Shown here in pieces: positions 1 through 8,037 of a stretch of DNA of 64,000 nt. The stretch's first letter is position 1. Every line of letters begins with the position of its first letter. The notes under the pieces are model-generated. The model had not been told where the DNA came from. It saw only the letters and a program-made list of their open reading frames with translations, and searched no databases. Source of the DNA: Leisingera aquaemixtae. Lineage in GTDB: Bacteria; Pseudomonadota; Alphaproteobacteria; Rhodobacterales; Rhodobacteraceae. A program made the position numbers and the translations under genes. The stretch is from NCBI RefSeq assembly GCF_019801145.1, contig NZ_JAHVJQ010000002.1, positions 310,001 through 374,000 of the forward strand. The letters run 5' to 3'.

Positions 1-187
<187 letters not shown>

Positions 188-204
188 TCAACGAAGATAC
201 CCGC

Positions 205-261
205 AGCCGGAGCCGATGGCTCTGGCTTTTCGTCAAATGCCAGGCTGTAGGGGAAAGCCTG
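205..261. terminator. Two hairpins between the small exported-protein gene and ahcY
   Basis: Hairpin 1 (205-227) has a 10-bp stem with one G-U pair, a 3-base loop and TTTT at 227-230, so it reads as an intrinsic terminator in the + direction, where no gene precedes it. On the minus strand the same stem carries an A-C mismatch and has no T-run. Hairpin 2 (241-261, six-bp stem) follows the stop of the exported-protein gene on the minus strand. They may be a weak terminator or part of the ahcY 5' leader; the sequence does not decide. Confidence 0.3.
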
Positions 262-275
262 TCAGGCTGCCGGCA

Positions 276-590
276 TCAGCTCGGCGTGCCCGGATCCGGC
301 TGTTTTTCAGTGATATGGAAAAAGGATGAACCGGTTGCGACAACACAGCTGATTCCGTTTGCATGTGTGACCAGAACCGTGAAGGTTCCGGTTTCATCCG
401 ACGACCAGACCTCGATCACGGTGGCCTCAGGCCTGGATTTCTGCAATCCGCCCGCGGTCAGGCGTTCCGAATATCCGCTTTCCAGCTTCTGCGTCAGAAC
501 TTCCCGGTCGCCGCAACTGGCTGCAAGAGCGGGCGGCGCCGTCGCTGCCATGCCGAACAACAGTGAAAGACCCAGTAAACGCTTGAACAT
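276..590 (-). CDS. Small exported protein upstream of ahcY, function unknown
   Basis: A 104-residue protein with a clear Sec signal peptide: MFKRLLGLSL, a hydrophobic core, and a probable cleavage after PPALA near residue 23. The mature part carries two cysteines (C26 and C82) that could form a periplasmic disulfide, and ends in a Pro-rich tail. A longer reading frame exists from 617, but AAAGGAG six bases before the ATG at 590 and the signal peptide fix the shorter start. I recall similar proteins beside ahcY in other roseobacters, sometimes labelled S-adenosyl-L-homocysteine hydrolase. It shows no hydrolase feature, so such a label would come from its neighbour. Function unknown. Confidence 0.75.
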   Translation of the reverse strand: MFKRLLGLSLLFGMAATAPPALAASCGDREVLTQKLESGYSERLTAGGLQKSRPEATVIEVWSSDETGTFTVLVTHANGISCVVATGSSFFHITEKQPDPGTPS

Positions 591-822
591 GACAAACTCC
601 TTTCCATTGCGTGCCACGTCAGGAAAAGGGGGTTTGCCGTAATGGGGGCAATGCCCCTTCTATACTTTAAATATTGGTGCGAAATGCGCCTTTTTCAAAC
701 TCACAGAGCATAAACTGCGCGTTCTCACCCGTGTTCGCGCAAACACTCCAAACACGGCAAGCATTGCCCGGCCCGGCCGCAGCAGGTAGTCAAAAGGTTG
801 AGTGCAGCGACAGGAATCCCCT

Positions 823-1419
823 ATGCCCGCCAAACCCGCCCGTGCCTGGCAGCGCATGTTGTCCGGCCGCCGCCTGGATCTGCTGGATCCGACACCGGTG
901 GATATCGAGATTGAGGATGTCGCCCACGGGCTGGCCTTTGTGGCGCGCTGGAACGGCCAGACGATGGGGGATTTTGCCTATTCGGTGGCCGAGCATTCGC
1001 TGCTGGTCGAAGATATCTTTGCCCGGATGCAGCCCAAGGCGCCGGTCAAATGGCGGCTGGCCGCCCTGCTCCACGATGCGCCGGAATACGTGATCGGCGA
1101 CATGATCTCGCCGGTCAAGGCGGCTGTGGGACCGGGCTATGGCGATCTGGACCAGCGGCTGACCTCCGCCATCCATCTGCGGTTCGGACTGCCCGCTGCG
1201 CTGCCGAAGACGGTGAAGGCGCAGATCAAGCGGGCGGACAAGGTCAGCGCCTGGATGGAGGCCGTGCAAATCGCCGGGTTTTCAAAGAAGGAAGCCAGCA
1301 AGTTCTTCGGCACCCCGAAACCGGAGATTGTCGAGGGGCTGGATATCGTGCTGCGGCCGCCGTTGGAGACCCGCATGGCGTTCCTGCGCCGCCATGCGGA
1401 ACTGATGTCGCAAATCTGA
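823..1419 (+). CDS. HD-domain hydrolase (YfbR-like)
   Basis: A 198-residue HD-superfamily phosphohydrolase, by family likely acting on nucleotides or related phosphates in the cytoplasm. Metal-binding features are visible: H35, H58 in AEHSLLVEDI, and the paired H84-D85 in LLHDAPEYVIGDM. The ATG at 823 is preferred over the in-frame GTG at 802 because AGGA lies nine bases upstream and the protein then begins MPAKPARAWQ. It converges on regA with only three bases between the stop codons, so there is no room for a separate terminator. The true substrate cannot be read from sequence; a 5'-nucleotidase role is only an analogy with YfbR. Confidence 0.8.
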   Translation: MPAKPARAWQRMLSGRRLDLLDPTPVDIEIEDVAHGLAFVARWNGQTMGDFAYSVAEHSLLVEDIFARMQPKAPVKWRLAALLHDAPEYVIGDMISPVKAAVGPGYGDLDQRLTSAIHLRFGLPAALPKTVKAQIKRADKVSAWMEAVQIAGFSKKEASKFFGTPKPEIVEGLDIVLRPPLETRMAFLRRHAELMSQI

Positions 1420-1422
1420 GGA

Positions 1423-1977
1423 TCAGCGCGGGCTGCGCTTGGCCAGTATCCGCTGCAGGGTGCGCCGGTGCATGTTCAGCCGCCGGGCGGTTTCCGAAAC
1501 GTTGCGGTCGCAGAGCTCATAGATGCGCTGGATATGCTCCCAGCGCACCCGGTCGGCGCTCATCGGGTTTTCGGGAGGCGGCGGCAGCTCATCCCCGGTG
1601 GACAACAGCGCATTCATGATGTCGGTGGCATCGGCCGGCTTGGAGAGGTAATCCGTTGCGCCGATCTTGACCGCGGCAACCGCCGTGGCAATTGCGCCAT
1701 AGCCGGTCAGCACTACCACCCGGCTGTCAGGGCGTTTCTCACGCAGCACTTCGACCACGTCCAGGCCGTTGCCGTCCTCAAGCCGCAGGTCGACGACCGC
1801 ATAGGCCGGCGGCCGCGCCGTTGCGATGGCGCTGCCCGCGGCGACTGAGCCGGCGGTTTCCACCTCAAATCCGCGCTTCTCCATTGCCTTTGCCAGACGC
1901 CGCAGAAAAGGCTCGTCATCATCGACCAGCAGCAGTGTTTTGTCGGGTCCAATGTCCTGCAGAGCAGTTTCGGCCAT
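1423..1977 (-). CDS. regA: RegA/PrrA/ActR redox response regulator
   Basis: A 184-residue DNA-binding response regulator of the RegB/RegA (PrrBA, ActSR) redox system, which controls respiration, photosynthesis or other energy metabolism according to quinone-pool redox state. The receiver domain covers about 1-125 with acidic residues D19-D21, phosphoacceptor D63 in VVDLRLEDGNG, T91 and K113. A proline stretch (LPPPPENP) links it to a short Fis-type helix-turn-helix at the C-terminus (NVSETARRLNMHRRTLQRIL). This domain order and linker are typical of RegA. It lies 80 bases downstream of senC on the same strand, with regB divergent, which is the classic arrangement. I did not find hvrA nearby. 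Confidence 0.95.
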   Translation of the reverse strand: MAETALQDIGPDKTLLLVDDDEPFLRRLAKAMEKRGFEVETAGSVAAGSAIATARPPAYAVVDLRLEDGNGLDVVEVLREKRPDSRVVVLTGYGAIATAVAAVKIGATDYLSKPADATDIMNALLSTGDELPPPPENPMSADRVRWEHIQRIYELCDRNVSETARRLNMHRRTLQRILAKRSPR

Positions 1978-2057
1978 GCCCGGTCCTCCGCGAAGTTCTT
2001 ATCCGTTCACGCAAGAATATGTCCGGGCGAGGGGAAAGGTCAAACAGCTATCCTGGC

Positions 2058-2678
2058 TCAGATTTTTTCTATGAAACAGGCGGTTTTGTCAGCCAACTGC
2101 TCAGCGGTTTCATCACGGCGGAAGAACTCCACAAAACCCGCCTCCGGCAGCACCAGGTAGGAGAAGGTGGAATGGTCGACGAGGTAGTATTCCTCATCCC
2201 CTTCGTTCTTCTTGAAATAGGTCTTGTAGGCCTTGCTGGCCGCCTTCACTTGGTCCAGCGAGCCGGTCAGACCGATCATCTTTTCGTGCAGGTTTGCGGC
2301 AAAATCACCAACGGCCTCTGGTGTATCGCGGTCCGGGTCGATGGAAATGAACACCGGCGTAACGCTGTAGCCGCGCTCTGCCAGGACGTCGATAGCATCA
2401 GCGTTGCGGGCGGCATCCATCGGGCAGACATCCGGGCAGAATGTATAGCCGAAGTAGACAATCGACGGTTCGGTGATCACATCCTGGTCAGTGACCGTTT
2501 CCCCCTTGGCGTTGACCAGTTCAAACGGCCCGCCAATGGTATCAGCGCCGCCCGCGATCTGGCTGCTGCGGCACTGCGCGAATTTGTCACCCCCGCTGCC
2601 CCCGCGCGTCAGGAACCAGGCACCGCCCACAAGGGCAGCGACAAAAGCAGCGGCTAGGAGAGCATAAACGCGGGTCAT
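2058..2678 (-). CDS. senC: SCO/SenC/PrrC family copper protein
   Basis: A 206-residue membrane-anchored periplasmic protein of the Sco1/SenC family, which delivers copper to the CuA or CuB centre of haem-copper oxidases. A single N-terminal membrane segment (about residues 4-22) is followed by a thioredoxin-like domain. The copper ligands are visible: C81 and C85 in FCPDVCP, and H169 in LVDHSTF. It is the first gene of the senC-regA unit and is transcribed away from regB across a 117-base shared intergenic region. In related bacteria PrrC also influences Reg signalling; here that is inference from gene order. Confidence 0.92.
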   Translation of the reverse strand: MTRVYALLAAAFVAALVGGAWFLTRGGSGGDKFAQCRSSQIAGGADTIGGPFELVNAKGETVTDQDVITEPSIVYFGYTFCPDVCPMDAARNADAIDVLAERGYSVTPVFISIDPDRDTPEAVGDFAANLHEKMIGLTGSLDQVKAASKAYKTYFKKNEGDEEYYLVDHSTFSYLVLPEAGFVEFFRRDETAEQLADKTACFIEKI

Positions 2679-2795
2679 GAGATCACACTTTTCGAATAGG
2701 AAGGGTTGTTGATCGTTTGCAGCGCCAGACCTATCAAGAAATACAGCCGATGCAACTGGCGCACGGCGTCACATTTGAGGGAGCACCGGTACCGA

Positions 2796-4187
2796 ATGAG
2801 CGATCGCCTCTTCATGCTGCCGAGCAGCCACGATCACAGCCACTGGATCCGGTTGCGGACGCTGATTCTGCTTCGCTGGGTGGCAATTGCGGGGCAGATC
2901 ACCGCAATTGCCGTAGCCCAGCACCGCTTCAACCTGCAGCTGGAACTGGGCCTGTGCTATTTGGCAATCGGCATTTCGGCCGCCGGCAACCTGATCGCAA
3001 TCTTCGCCTTTCCGGAAAACAAGCGCCTAAGCGAGTTTGAAAACTTTCTCATGGTGCTCTTCGACCTGCTGCAGCTGGCCTTTCTGGTGTATCTGACCGG
3101 CGGCCTGAACAATCCCTTTGCCCTGCTTGTGCTGGGCCCCGTAACGATTTCTGCCGCGGTGATGGGGCTGCGCTCCACCCTGATCATCGGTGCAACCGCC
3201 ATCATCCTGGTCACCCTGATGGCGGAGTTCCACCTGCCGCTGCGCACGGAGCAGGGTTTCATCCTGCGGATCCCGGATGTGTTCATCTTCGGCAACTGGA
3301 TTGCCATCGTCATCGCCATCCTGTTTATCGGCGCCTACTCCTTCCGGGTCAGCAACGAAATGCGGCTGATGTCCGATGCGCTGAGCGCCACCCAGCTGGC
3401 CCTGTCGCGCGAGCAGAAGCTGACCGACCTCGGCGGCGTGGTGGCGGCGGCAGCGCATGAGCTGGGCACCCCGCTGGCCACCATCAAACTGACCAGCGCC
3501 GAGCTGATCGAGGAGCTGGACGACCGCCCGGACCTGCGCGAGGACGCTGCCCTGATCCGCGAACAGGCCGACCGCTGCCGCGATATCCTGCGCGGCATGG
3601 GCCGGGCCGGCAAAGACGACCTGCACCTGCGCCAGGCCCCATTCTCGACATTGGTGACAGAAGCGGCAGAGCCGCATATGCACCGCGGCAAAGCAGTCCT
3701 CTACCACGAGGAGCCGCTGGAAGGCGGTGATTTTCAGCAGCCCACGGTGCTGCGCAAGCCAGAAATCATTCACGGGCTGCGCAACCTGGTTCAGAATGCC
3801 GTCGATTTCTCGCAATCCACCGTCTGGATAGATGCGGCCTGGGACAACGACCGGATTATTCTGACGATCAGCGACGACGGCCAAGGATTTCCGCCGCATT
3901 TGCTGGGCCGCATAGGCGATCCCTTTGTGCGCCGCCGCCGGGGCGAAAGCGAGCGGAAGCAGCGCCCGGAATACGAGGGGATGGGGCTGGGCCTGTTCAT
4001 CGCCAAGACCCTGTTGCAGCGCACCGGCGCCCAGCTGAGGTTTGCAAACGGCTCAGACCCCTATCAGACGCTCAGCAACAGCAACGGGCGCGGCGCCATC
4101 GTCGAAGTCGCCTGGCCGCGAAAGAAAATCGACGCCATGGAAGCAGGAGCCCCTGTTACCGGCAAAAATTTACCTTTAGAAATTTAA
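2796..4187 (+). CDS. regB: RegB/PrrB/ActS redox sensor histidine kinase
   Basis: Membrane sensor kinase partner of RegA. With the ATG at 2796 the protein has 463 residues, the usual RegB length; a longer open frame from 2706 adds 30 residues without family character. About six transmembrane segments occupy residues 20-185. The quinone-site heptapeptide GGLNNPF is at 102-108, the H-box AAHELGTPL places the phosphorylated histidine at 221, and the redox-active cysteine in DRCRDIL is at 261. HATPase motifs (NLVQNAVDFS, SDDGQGF, GMGLGLFIAKTL) follow. It is divergent from senC-regA, and the next gene downstream is a PAS protein. All the residues known to sense redox in the R. capsulatus protein are present. 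Confidence 0.95.
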   Translation: MSDRLFMLPSSHDHSHWIRLRTLILLRWVAIAGQITAIAVAQHRFNLQLELGLCYLAIGISAAGNLIAIFAFPENKRLSEFENFLMVLFDLLQLAFLVYLTGGLNNPFALLVLGPVTISAAVMGLRSTLIIGATAIILVTLMAEFHLPLRTEQGFILRIPDVFIFGNWIAIVIAILFIGAYSFRVSNEMRLMSDALSATQLALSREQKLTDLGGVVAAAAHELGTPLATIKLTSAELIEELDDRPDLREDAALIREQADRCRDILRGMGRAGKDDLHLRQAPFSTLVTEAAEPHMHRGKAVLYHEEPLEGGDFQQPTVLRKPEIIHGLRNLVQNAVDFSQSTVWIDAAWDNDRIILTISDDGQGFPPHLLGRIGDPFVRRRRGESERKQRPEYEGMGLGLFIAKTLLQRTGAQLRFANGSDPYQTLSNSNGRGAIVEVAWPRKKIDAMEAGAPVTGKNLPLEI

Positions 4188-4209
4188 CTATTCACTTTTG
4201 GGCAACCAA

Positions 4210-4224
4210 TTAAACTTCATTTAA
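4210..4224 (+). promoter_or_regulatory. Candidate CtrA-binding site (TTAA-N7-TTAA)
   Basis: TTAA at 4210-4213, exactly seven bases, then TTAA at 4221-4224 followed by CCAT. The right half (TTAACCAT) matches the fuller CtrA half-site seen in Caulobacter and Rhodobacterales. It lies 52 bases upstream of the start of the PAS-domain gene at 4277, in the 89-base regB/PAS gap, which is a plausible promoter position. Identified by sequence only. Confidence 0.55.
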
Positions 4225-4276
4225 CCATTTTTAGGGAACCATACGGGTGAAAAAGAGCTGAACTAGGCAGGAAAAC

Positions 4277-5824
4277 ATGCAGGATTTCGCTTCGATGGAA
4301 TGGTTTGTGCTGGCAGCCCTTTGCGCGGCAACGGCTGCTGCGGCTGTCTGGTGGCTGTCGCCCGCCCCCCGCCGGCAGGGGCTGGAACACGACCTTCTGG
4401 CTGGCGATGGCCGCACCGATGCGGTGTTTCTGTTCGATGACAGCAGCCTGATCGGCTGGTCCTCCGGTGCCCGCAAGTTCATCGGTGACCAGGCGGAAAA
4501 TTTCGATTGGAGCATGCTGCGCGACCAGCTGTCCCGCAGCTATCCCGGCCTGCCGCAGTCGCCAGGCTATTTGAAAGACGTGGGGCCGCTGGTGCTGTCA
4601 GGCACCGCCGCTGCCGAAAGCCGCGAGGCGCATTGCGAATGGATCGACGGGGTGACCCGCGTGCAGCTGCGCCGCAGCACCCTGGACGAGCAGAACAAAT
4701 CCCTGGATCAGGAGCTGACCACCCTGCGGGCCGCTGTGCATCAGGCGCCCTACCCGGTCTGGCTGCAGTCGGAAGAGGGCAGCGTCACCTGGTCCAATCT
4801 TGCCTACGACAACCTCAACCACAAAATCCGGGGCCGCGGCGCCGATTTTGCGGACCCCTTGTTCACCGACCTCCACGACCCGATGACAAGCGGCAAGCCG
4901 GAACGGATCTATATTCCGCTGCCGGAAAGCAACAAGAAGCTGTGGTACAACGTTTCAACCACCGAAACGGAGGCCGGGTGGCTGTGCCATGCGGTCGACG
5001 TGAACGCTGTCGTCGATGCCGAGGTCGCCCAGCGCAACTTTGTCCAGACGCTGGCCAAGACCTTTGCCCAGCTGTCTATCGGCCTGGCAATTTTCGACCG
5101 CAACCGGCAGCTGGTTCTGTTCAACCCGGTGCTGATCGACCTCACCGCGCTGCCGGCAAATTTCCTCAGTTCGCGTCCGAACCTTCTTACTTTCTTTGAC
5201 CGGCTGCGCGATCAGCGGATGATGCCGGAGCCGAAAAGCTATTCCAGCTGGCGCCACCAGATGGCCGACCTGCTGGAAGCCGCAGCCGAGGGCCGCTATC
5301 AGGAGACCTGGTCGCTGCCGTCGGGCTCTGTCTACAAGGTTTCGGGCCGACCGCACCCGGATGGCGCCATTGCCTTCCTGTTCGAGGACATTACCGCCGA
5401 AGTCACCCTCACCCGCCAGTTCCGCTCCGAGCTGGAGATGGGCCAGTCAATTCTGGATCAGATGGATGAGGGCATCGCGGTTTTCGCCAACGACGGCAGC
5501 ATGACCTTCTCTAACAGCACCTATGACAGCCTCTGGCAAATGGATCCCAATGCGAGCTTTGCCAAAGTGTCGATCATGGACGCGAGCCGGGTTTGGCAGG
5601 ACACCTGCGCACCGACCCCTGTCTGGGGCGAGATCCGCGACTTTGTGGCGGGATGCGATGGCCGCGAATCGTGGTGGTCGCACATCCAGCTTCGCGACGG
5701 CACCCGTATGGTCTGCAAGGTGACTGCGATCCAGAACGGCGCCACCATGGTCAGTTTCCGGGCGCCGCAAACTGCGGCTCTTCCGGCCGGCCAGGAGCGC
5801 TTCCCCGCTTCAAGCAAGAACTGA
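4277..5824 (+). CDS. divL: Membrane-anchored multi-PAS protein without kinase domain (probable DivL)
   Basis: A 515-residue protein with one N-terminal membrane segment (about 10-27), then three PAS-like regions: roughly 150-245, 255-378 (PAS_7 type, QLSIGLAIFDRNRQLVLFNP) and 388-495 (QMDEGIAVFANDGSMTFSNS). No histidine kinase H-box, HATPase, GGDEF or EAL motif follows; the protein stops after the last PAS. A kinase-less PAS protein named DivL near regB in Rhodobacter capsulatus affects CtrA activity and gene-transfer-agent production, so I propose the same identity by architecture and position. The start has CAGGA five to six bases upstream. A CtrA box sits in front, suggesting feedback control. 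The symbol is likely rather than proven. Confidence 0.6.
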   Translation: MQDFASMEWFVLAALCAATAAAAVWWLSPAPRRQGLEHDLLAGDGRTDAVFLFDDSSLIGWSSGARKFIGDQAENFDWSMLRDQLSRSYPGLPQSPGYLKDVGPLVLSGTAAAESREAHCEWIDGVTRVQLRRSTLDEQNKSLDQELTTLRAAVHQAPYPVWLQSEEGSVTWSNLAYDNLNHKIRGRGADFADPLFTDLHDPMTSGKPERIYIPLPESNKKLWYNVSTTETEAGWLCHAVDVNAVVDAEVAQRNFVQTLAKTFAQLSIGLAIFDRNRQLVLFNPVLIDLTALPANFLSSRPNLLTFFDRLRDQRMMPEPKSYSSWRHQMADLLEAAAEGRYQETWSLPSGSVYKVSGRPHPDGAIAFLFEDITAEVTLTRQFRSELEMGQSILDQMDEGIAVFANDGSMTFSNSTYDSLWQMDPNASFAKVSIMDASRVWQDTCAPTPVWGEIRDFVAGCDGRESWWSHIQLRDGTRMVCKVTAIQNGATMVSFRAPQTAALPAGQERFPASSKN

Positions 5825-5873
5825 GCCGGGAAACCGGCTTGCAGCGGGCAGGCGGCGGCGCCATTGTACCGCC

Positions 5874-6350
5874 ATGACGACAAAGACTGCGGCCTGCACG
5901 CTGAATTCACCTGAGGAAACGGCCCAGCTGGCCGCGCGGATCGCCGGAGCCCTGCGCCCCGGCGATTGCCTGTTGCTGGACGGTGTGATCGGCGCCGGAA
6001 AGACCCATTTCGCACGCCACCTGATCCAGTCTCTGATGGAAGAGCCAGAGGATGTGCCCTCGCCCACCTTTACGCTGGTGCAGACTTATGATGTTCCCGC
6101 CGGCGAGCTTTGGCACACCGACCTCTACCGGCTGTCCTCCCTGGATGAGCTGGAGGAACTGGGCCTGACCGAAGCCTTTGACAATGCAATCTGCCTGGTC
6201 GAATGGCCTGACCGGCTGCAGGAACTGACACCGCCGCACGCCTTGCATCTTACGCTGGCGCTGGACCCTGAACACGAAGACCGCCGCCATCTGACTCTCC
6301 GCTGGAGCGATGCAAAATGGCTGCCCCTGATGGAGCGCATCTGCGCATGA
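5874..6350 (+). CDS. tsaE: tRNA threonylcarbamoyladenosine biosynthesis ATPase TsaE
   Basis: A 158-residue P-loop ATPase that works with TsaB and TsaD to place the t6A modification on tRNAs reading ANN codons. The Walker A loop GVIGAGKT is at 37-44, followed by the family motifs SPTFTLVQTY (about 62-71) and HTDLYRL (about 80-86). Length fits the family. It begins a tightly packed rightward operon: its stop overlaps the start of amgK by four bases (ATGA), and amgK, murU, addB and addA follow without gaps. TsaE beside a phosphotransferase and nucleotidyltransferase pair is a common alphaproteobacterial arrangement. Confidence 0.93.
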   Translation: MTTKTAACTLNSPEETAQLAARIAGALRPGDCLLLDGVIGAGKTHFARHLIQSLMEEPEDVPSPTFTLVQTYDVPAGELWHTDLYRLSSLDELEELGLTEAFDNAICLVEWPDRLQELTPPHALHLTLALDPEHEDRRHLTLRWSDAKWLPLMERICA

Positions 6351-7345
6351 CCGATCGCAATTCCCTGCGCGAAACCTTTCTCTCGGAAACGGCCTATGCC
6401 AGCTGGCAAAGCGCACCGCTGGCAGGCGATGCCTCCAACAGGCGCTATGAACGGCTGACCGGCTCAGCCGGTGAGACTGTCGTGCTGATGGACGCACCGC
6501 CGGAAAAGGGCGAGGACGTCCGCCCCTTCATCCGCATTGCCGAATACCTCCGTGCCCAGGGCCTCAGCGCCCCGGAGGTCCTGGCAAAAGATGTTGAGCA
6601 TGGCTTTCTGCTGCTGGAGGATCTGGGTGACGATCTCTATGCGCGCGTCATTGAGCGGGAGCCGACGCTGGAAAGGGAACTATACGAAGCCGCAACAGAC
6701 GCGCTGGTTGCCCTCCACCAGGCGCCGATGCCGGAACTGGCACCCTATGGCCCGCGGCTGATGGCGGAAATGGCCGGGCTTGCGTTGTCGAAATACCGCG
6801 ATGGAATTCATGGCGGCCATGACCCGGAGCTGCAGTCACGGTTCGAGAACCAGTTCGAGGACATCCTGCGCGAAACGGTGAAGGGCGATCCGGTCCTGGT
6901 GCAGCGGGACTACCACGCTGAAAACCTGCTGTGGTTGCCGGACCGGGACGGTGTTGCCCGCGTAGGCCTTCTGGATTTCCAGGACGCACGCGCAGGCCAC
7001 CCTGCCTATGATCTTGTTTCTCTCCTGCAAGACGCCCGCCGCGACGTGCCCGCCGGCATCGAGATGCAAATGATCAGCCGCTATATAACAGCTGCCGGCG
7101 CCGATGAATCCGGCTTCCGCACCGCCTATACCGTGCTGGGCGTACAGCGGAATCTGCGCATTCTGGGTGTCTTTGCCCGGCTCAGCCTCGACTACGGCAA
7201 ACCGCACTATGTGGATCTGATCCCGCGGGTCTGGGACCATTTCATCCGCGGGCTGGACCACTCGGCACTGGCCCCGGTGGCAGGCCTTTTGCGTGACAGC
7301 CTGCCTGCCCCAACCCCGGAAAACCTGGACAAGCTGAGGCCCTGA
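6347..7345 (+). CDS. amgK: Cell-wall amino-sugar kinase AmgK (aminoglycoside phosphotransferase fold)
   Basis: A 332-residue APH-fold kinase. In Pseudomonas and many alphaproteobacteria AmgK phosphorylates the anomeric carbon of N-acetylmuramate and N-acetylglucosamine, feeding peptidoglycan recycling that bypasses de novo UDP-MurNAc synthesis. The catalytic loop VQRDYHAENLLW (about 185-196) and the metal-binding LLDFQDA (208-214) are intact. The ATG at 6347 overlaps the tsaE stop by four bases and is chosen over the longer frame from 6317. The next gene, murU, starts on the stop codon (TGATG), implying translational coupling and a two-step pathway. Substrate assignment rests on this pairing. 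Confidence 0.85.
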   Translation: MTDRNSLRETFLSETAYASWQSAPLAGDASNRRYERLTGSAGETVVLMDAPPEKGEDVRPFIRIAEYLRAQGLSAPEVLAKDVEHGFLLLEDLGDDLYARVIEREPTLERELYEAATDALVALHQAPMPELAPYGPRLMAEMAGLALSKYRDGIHGGHDPELQSRFENQFEDILRETVKGDPVLVQRDYHAENLLWLPDRDGVARVGLLDFQDARAGHPAYDLVSLLQDARRDVPAGIEMQMISRYITAAGADESGFRTAYTVLGVQRNLRILGVFARLSLDYGKPHYVDLIPRVWDHFIRGLDHSALAPVAGLLRDSLPAPTPENLDKLRP

Positions 7346-8037
7346 TGCAGCGCTCGCCCGAAGCCGTCATGCTGTTTGCCGCAGGCTTTGGCACCCGGAT
7401 GCGGGAGCTGACCCGCGACATGCCAAAACCGATGATCGAAGTTGCCGGCCGGCCGCTGATTGCCCATGCTCTGGACTTGGCCAAAGCGGTCCGGCCAGCC
7501 CGGATTGCAGCCAACCTGCATTACAAGCCTGAGCCGCTAAAAGCCTTTTTAGAGCCTGAAAACGTGCGGATCAGCCATGAAGCGCCCCAGATTCTCGATA
7601 CCGGCGGCGGGTTGCGCCATGCCCTGCCCCTGCTGGGCGGCGGCCCGGTTTTCACCATGAACACGGATGCCATCTGGAAAGGCCCGAACCCGCTGCAATT
7701 GGCGCAAGAGGCTTGGGACCCGGACCGTATGGATGCGCTTTTGGTCTGTGTGCCGCTTGCGTATGCCGCTGGCCGCACTGGACAGGGCGATTTCTCAGCC
7801 GATGCCGACGGCCGTATCAGCCGCGGCGGAAATCTGGTCTATGGCGGTGTGCAGATCCTGAAAACGGAGGGGCTGCACGAGGTAGAGGAGCAGGCATTCT
7901 CACTCAATGTCCTGTGGAACCGGATGGCTGCAGCCGGCAGGCTGTTTGCGCTGGAATATCCCGGCCGCTGGTGCGATGTGGGCCATCCCGAAGGGATCAA
8001 ACTGGCCGAGGACCTGATAGCCGCAGATGATGTTTGA
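7345..8037 (+). CDS. murU: N-acetylmuramate-1-phosphate uridylyltransferase MurU
   Basis: A 230-residue sugar-phosphate nucleotidyltransferase that makes UDP-MurNAc from MurNAc-1-phosphate, the step after AmgK in cell-wall recycling. The N-terminal nucleotide-binding motif AAGFGTRMRELTRDMPKPMI (about 12-31) is diagnostic, with the conserved lysine at 28; NTDAIW near residue 111 supplies a metal-binding aspartate. It shares bases with the amgK stop (TGATG) and overlaps addB by 11 bases. By sequence alone it could be another NDP-sugar pyrophosphorylase; the operon with amgK makes MurU the best call. Confidence 0.85.
   Translation: MQRSPEAVMLFAAGFGTRMRELTRDMPKPMIEVAGRPLIAHALDLAKAVRPARIAANLHYKPEPLKAFLEPENVRISHEAPQILDTGGGLRHALPLLGGGPVFTMNTDAIWKGPNPLQLAQEAWDPDRMDALLVCVPLAYAAGRTGQGDFSADADGRISRGGNLVYGGVQILKTEGLHEVEEQAFSLNVLWNRMAAAGRLFALEYPGRWCDVGHPEGIKLAEDLIAADDV

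Noticed and set aside
1423-4187. hvrA, expected with the Reg genes in photosynthetic relatives
   Set aside because: senC and regA are followed by an HD hydrolase; no H-NS-like small gene is present, and no photosynthesis gene is in the window.
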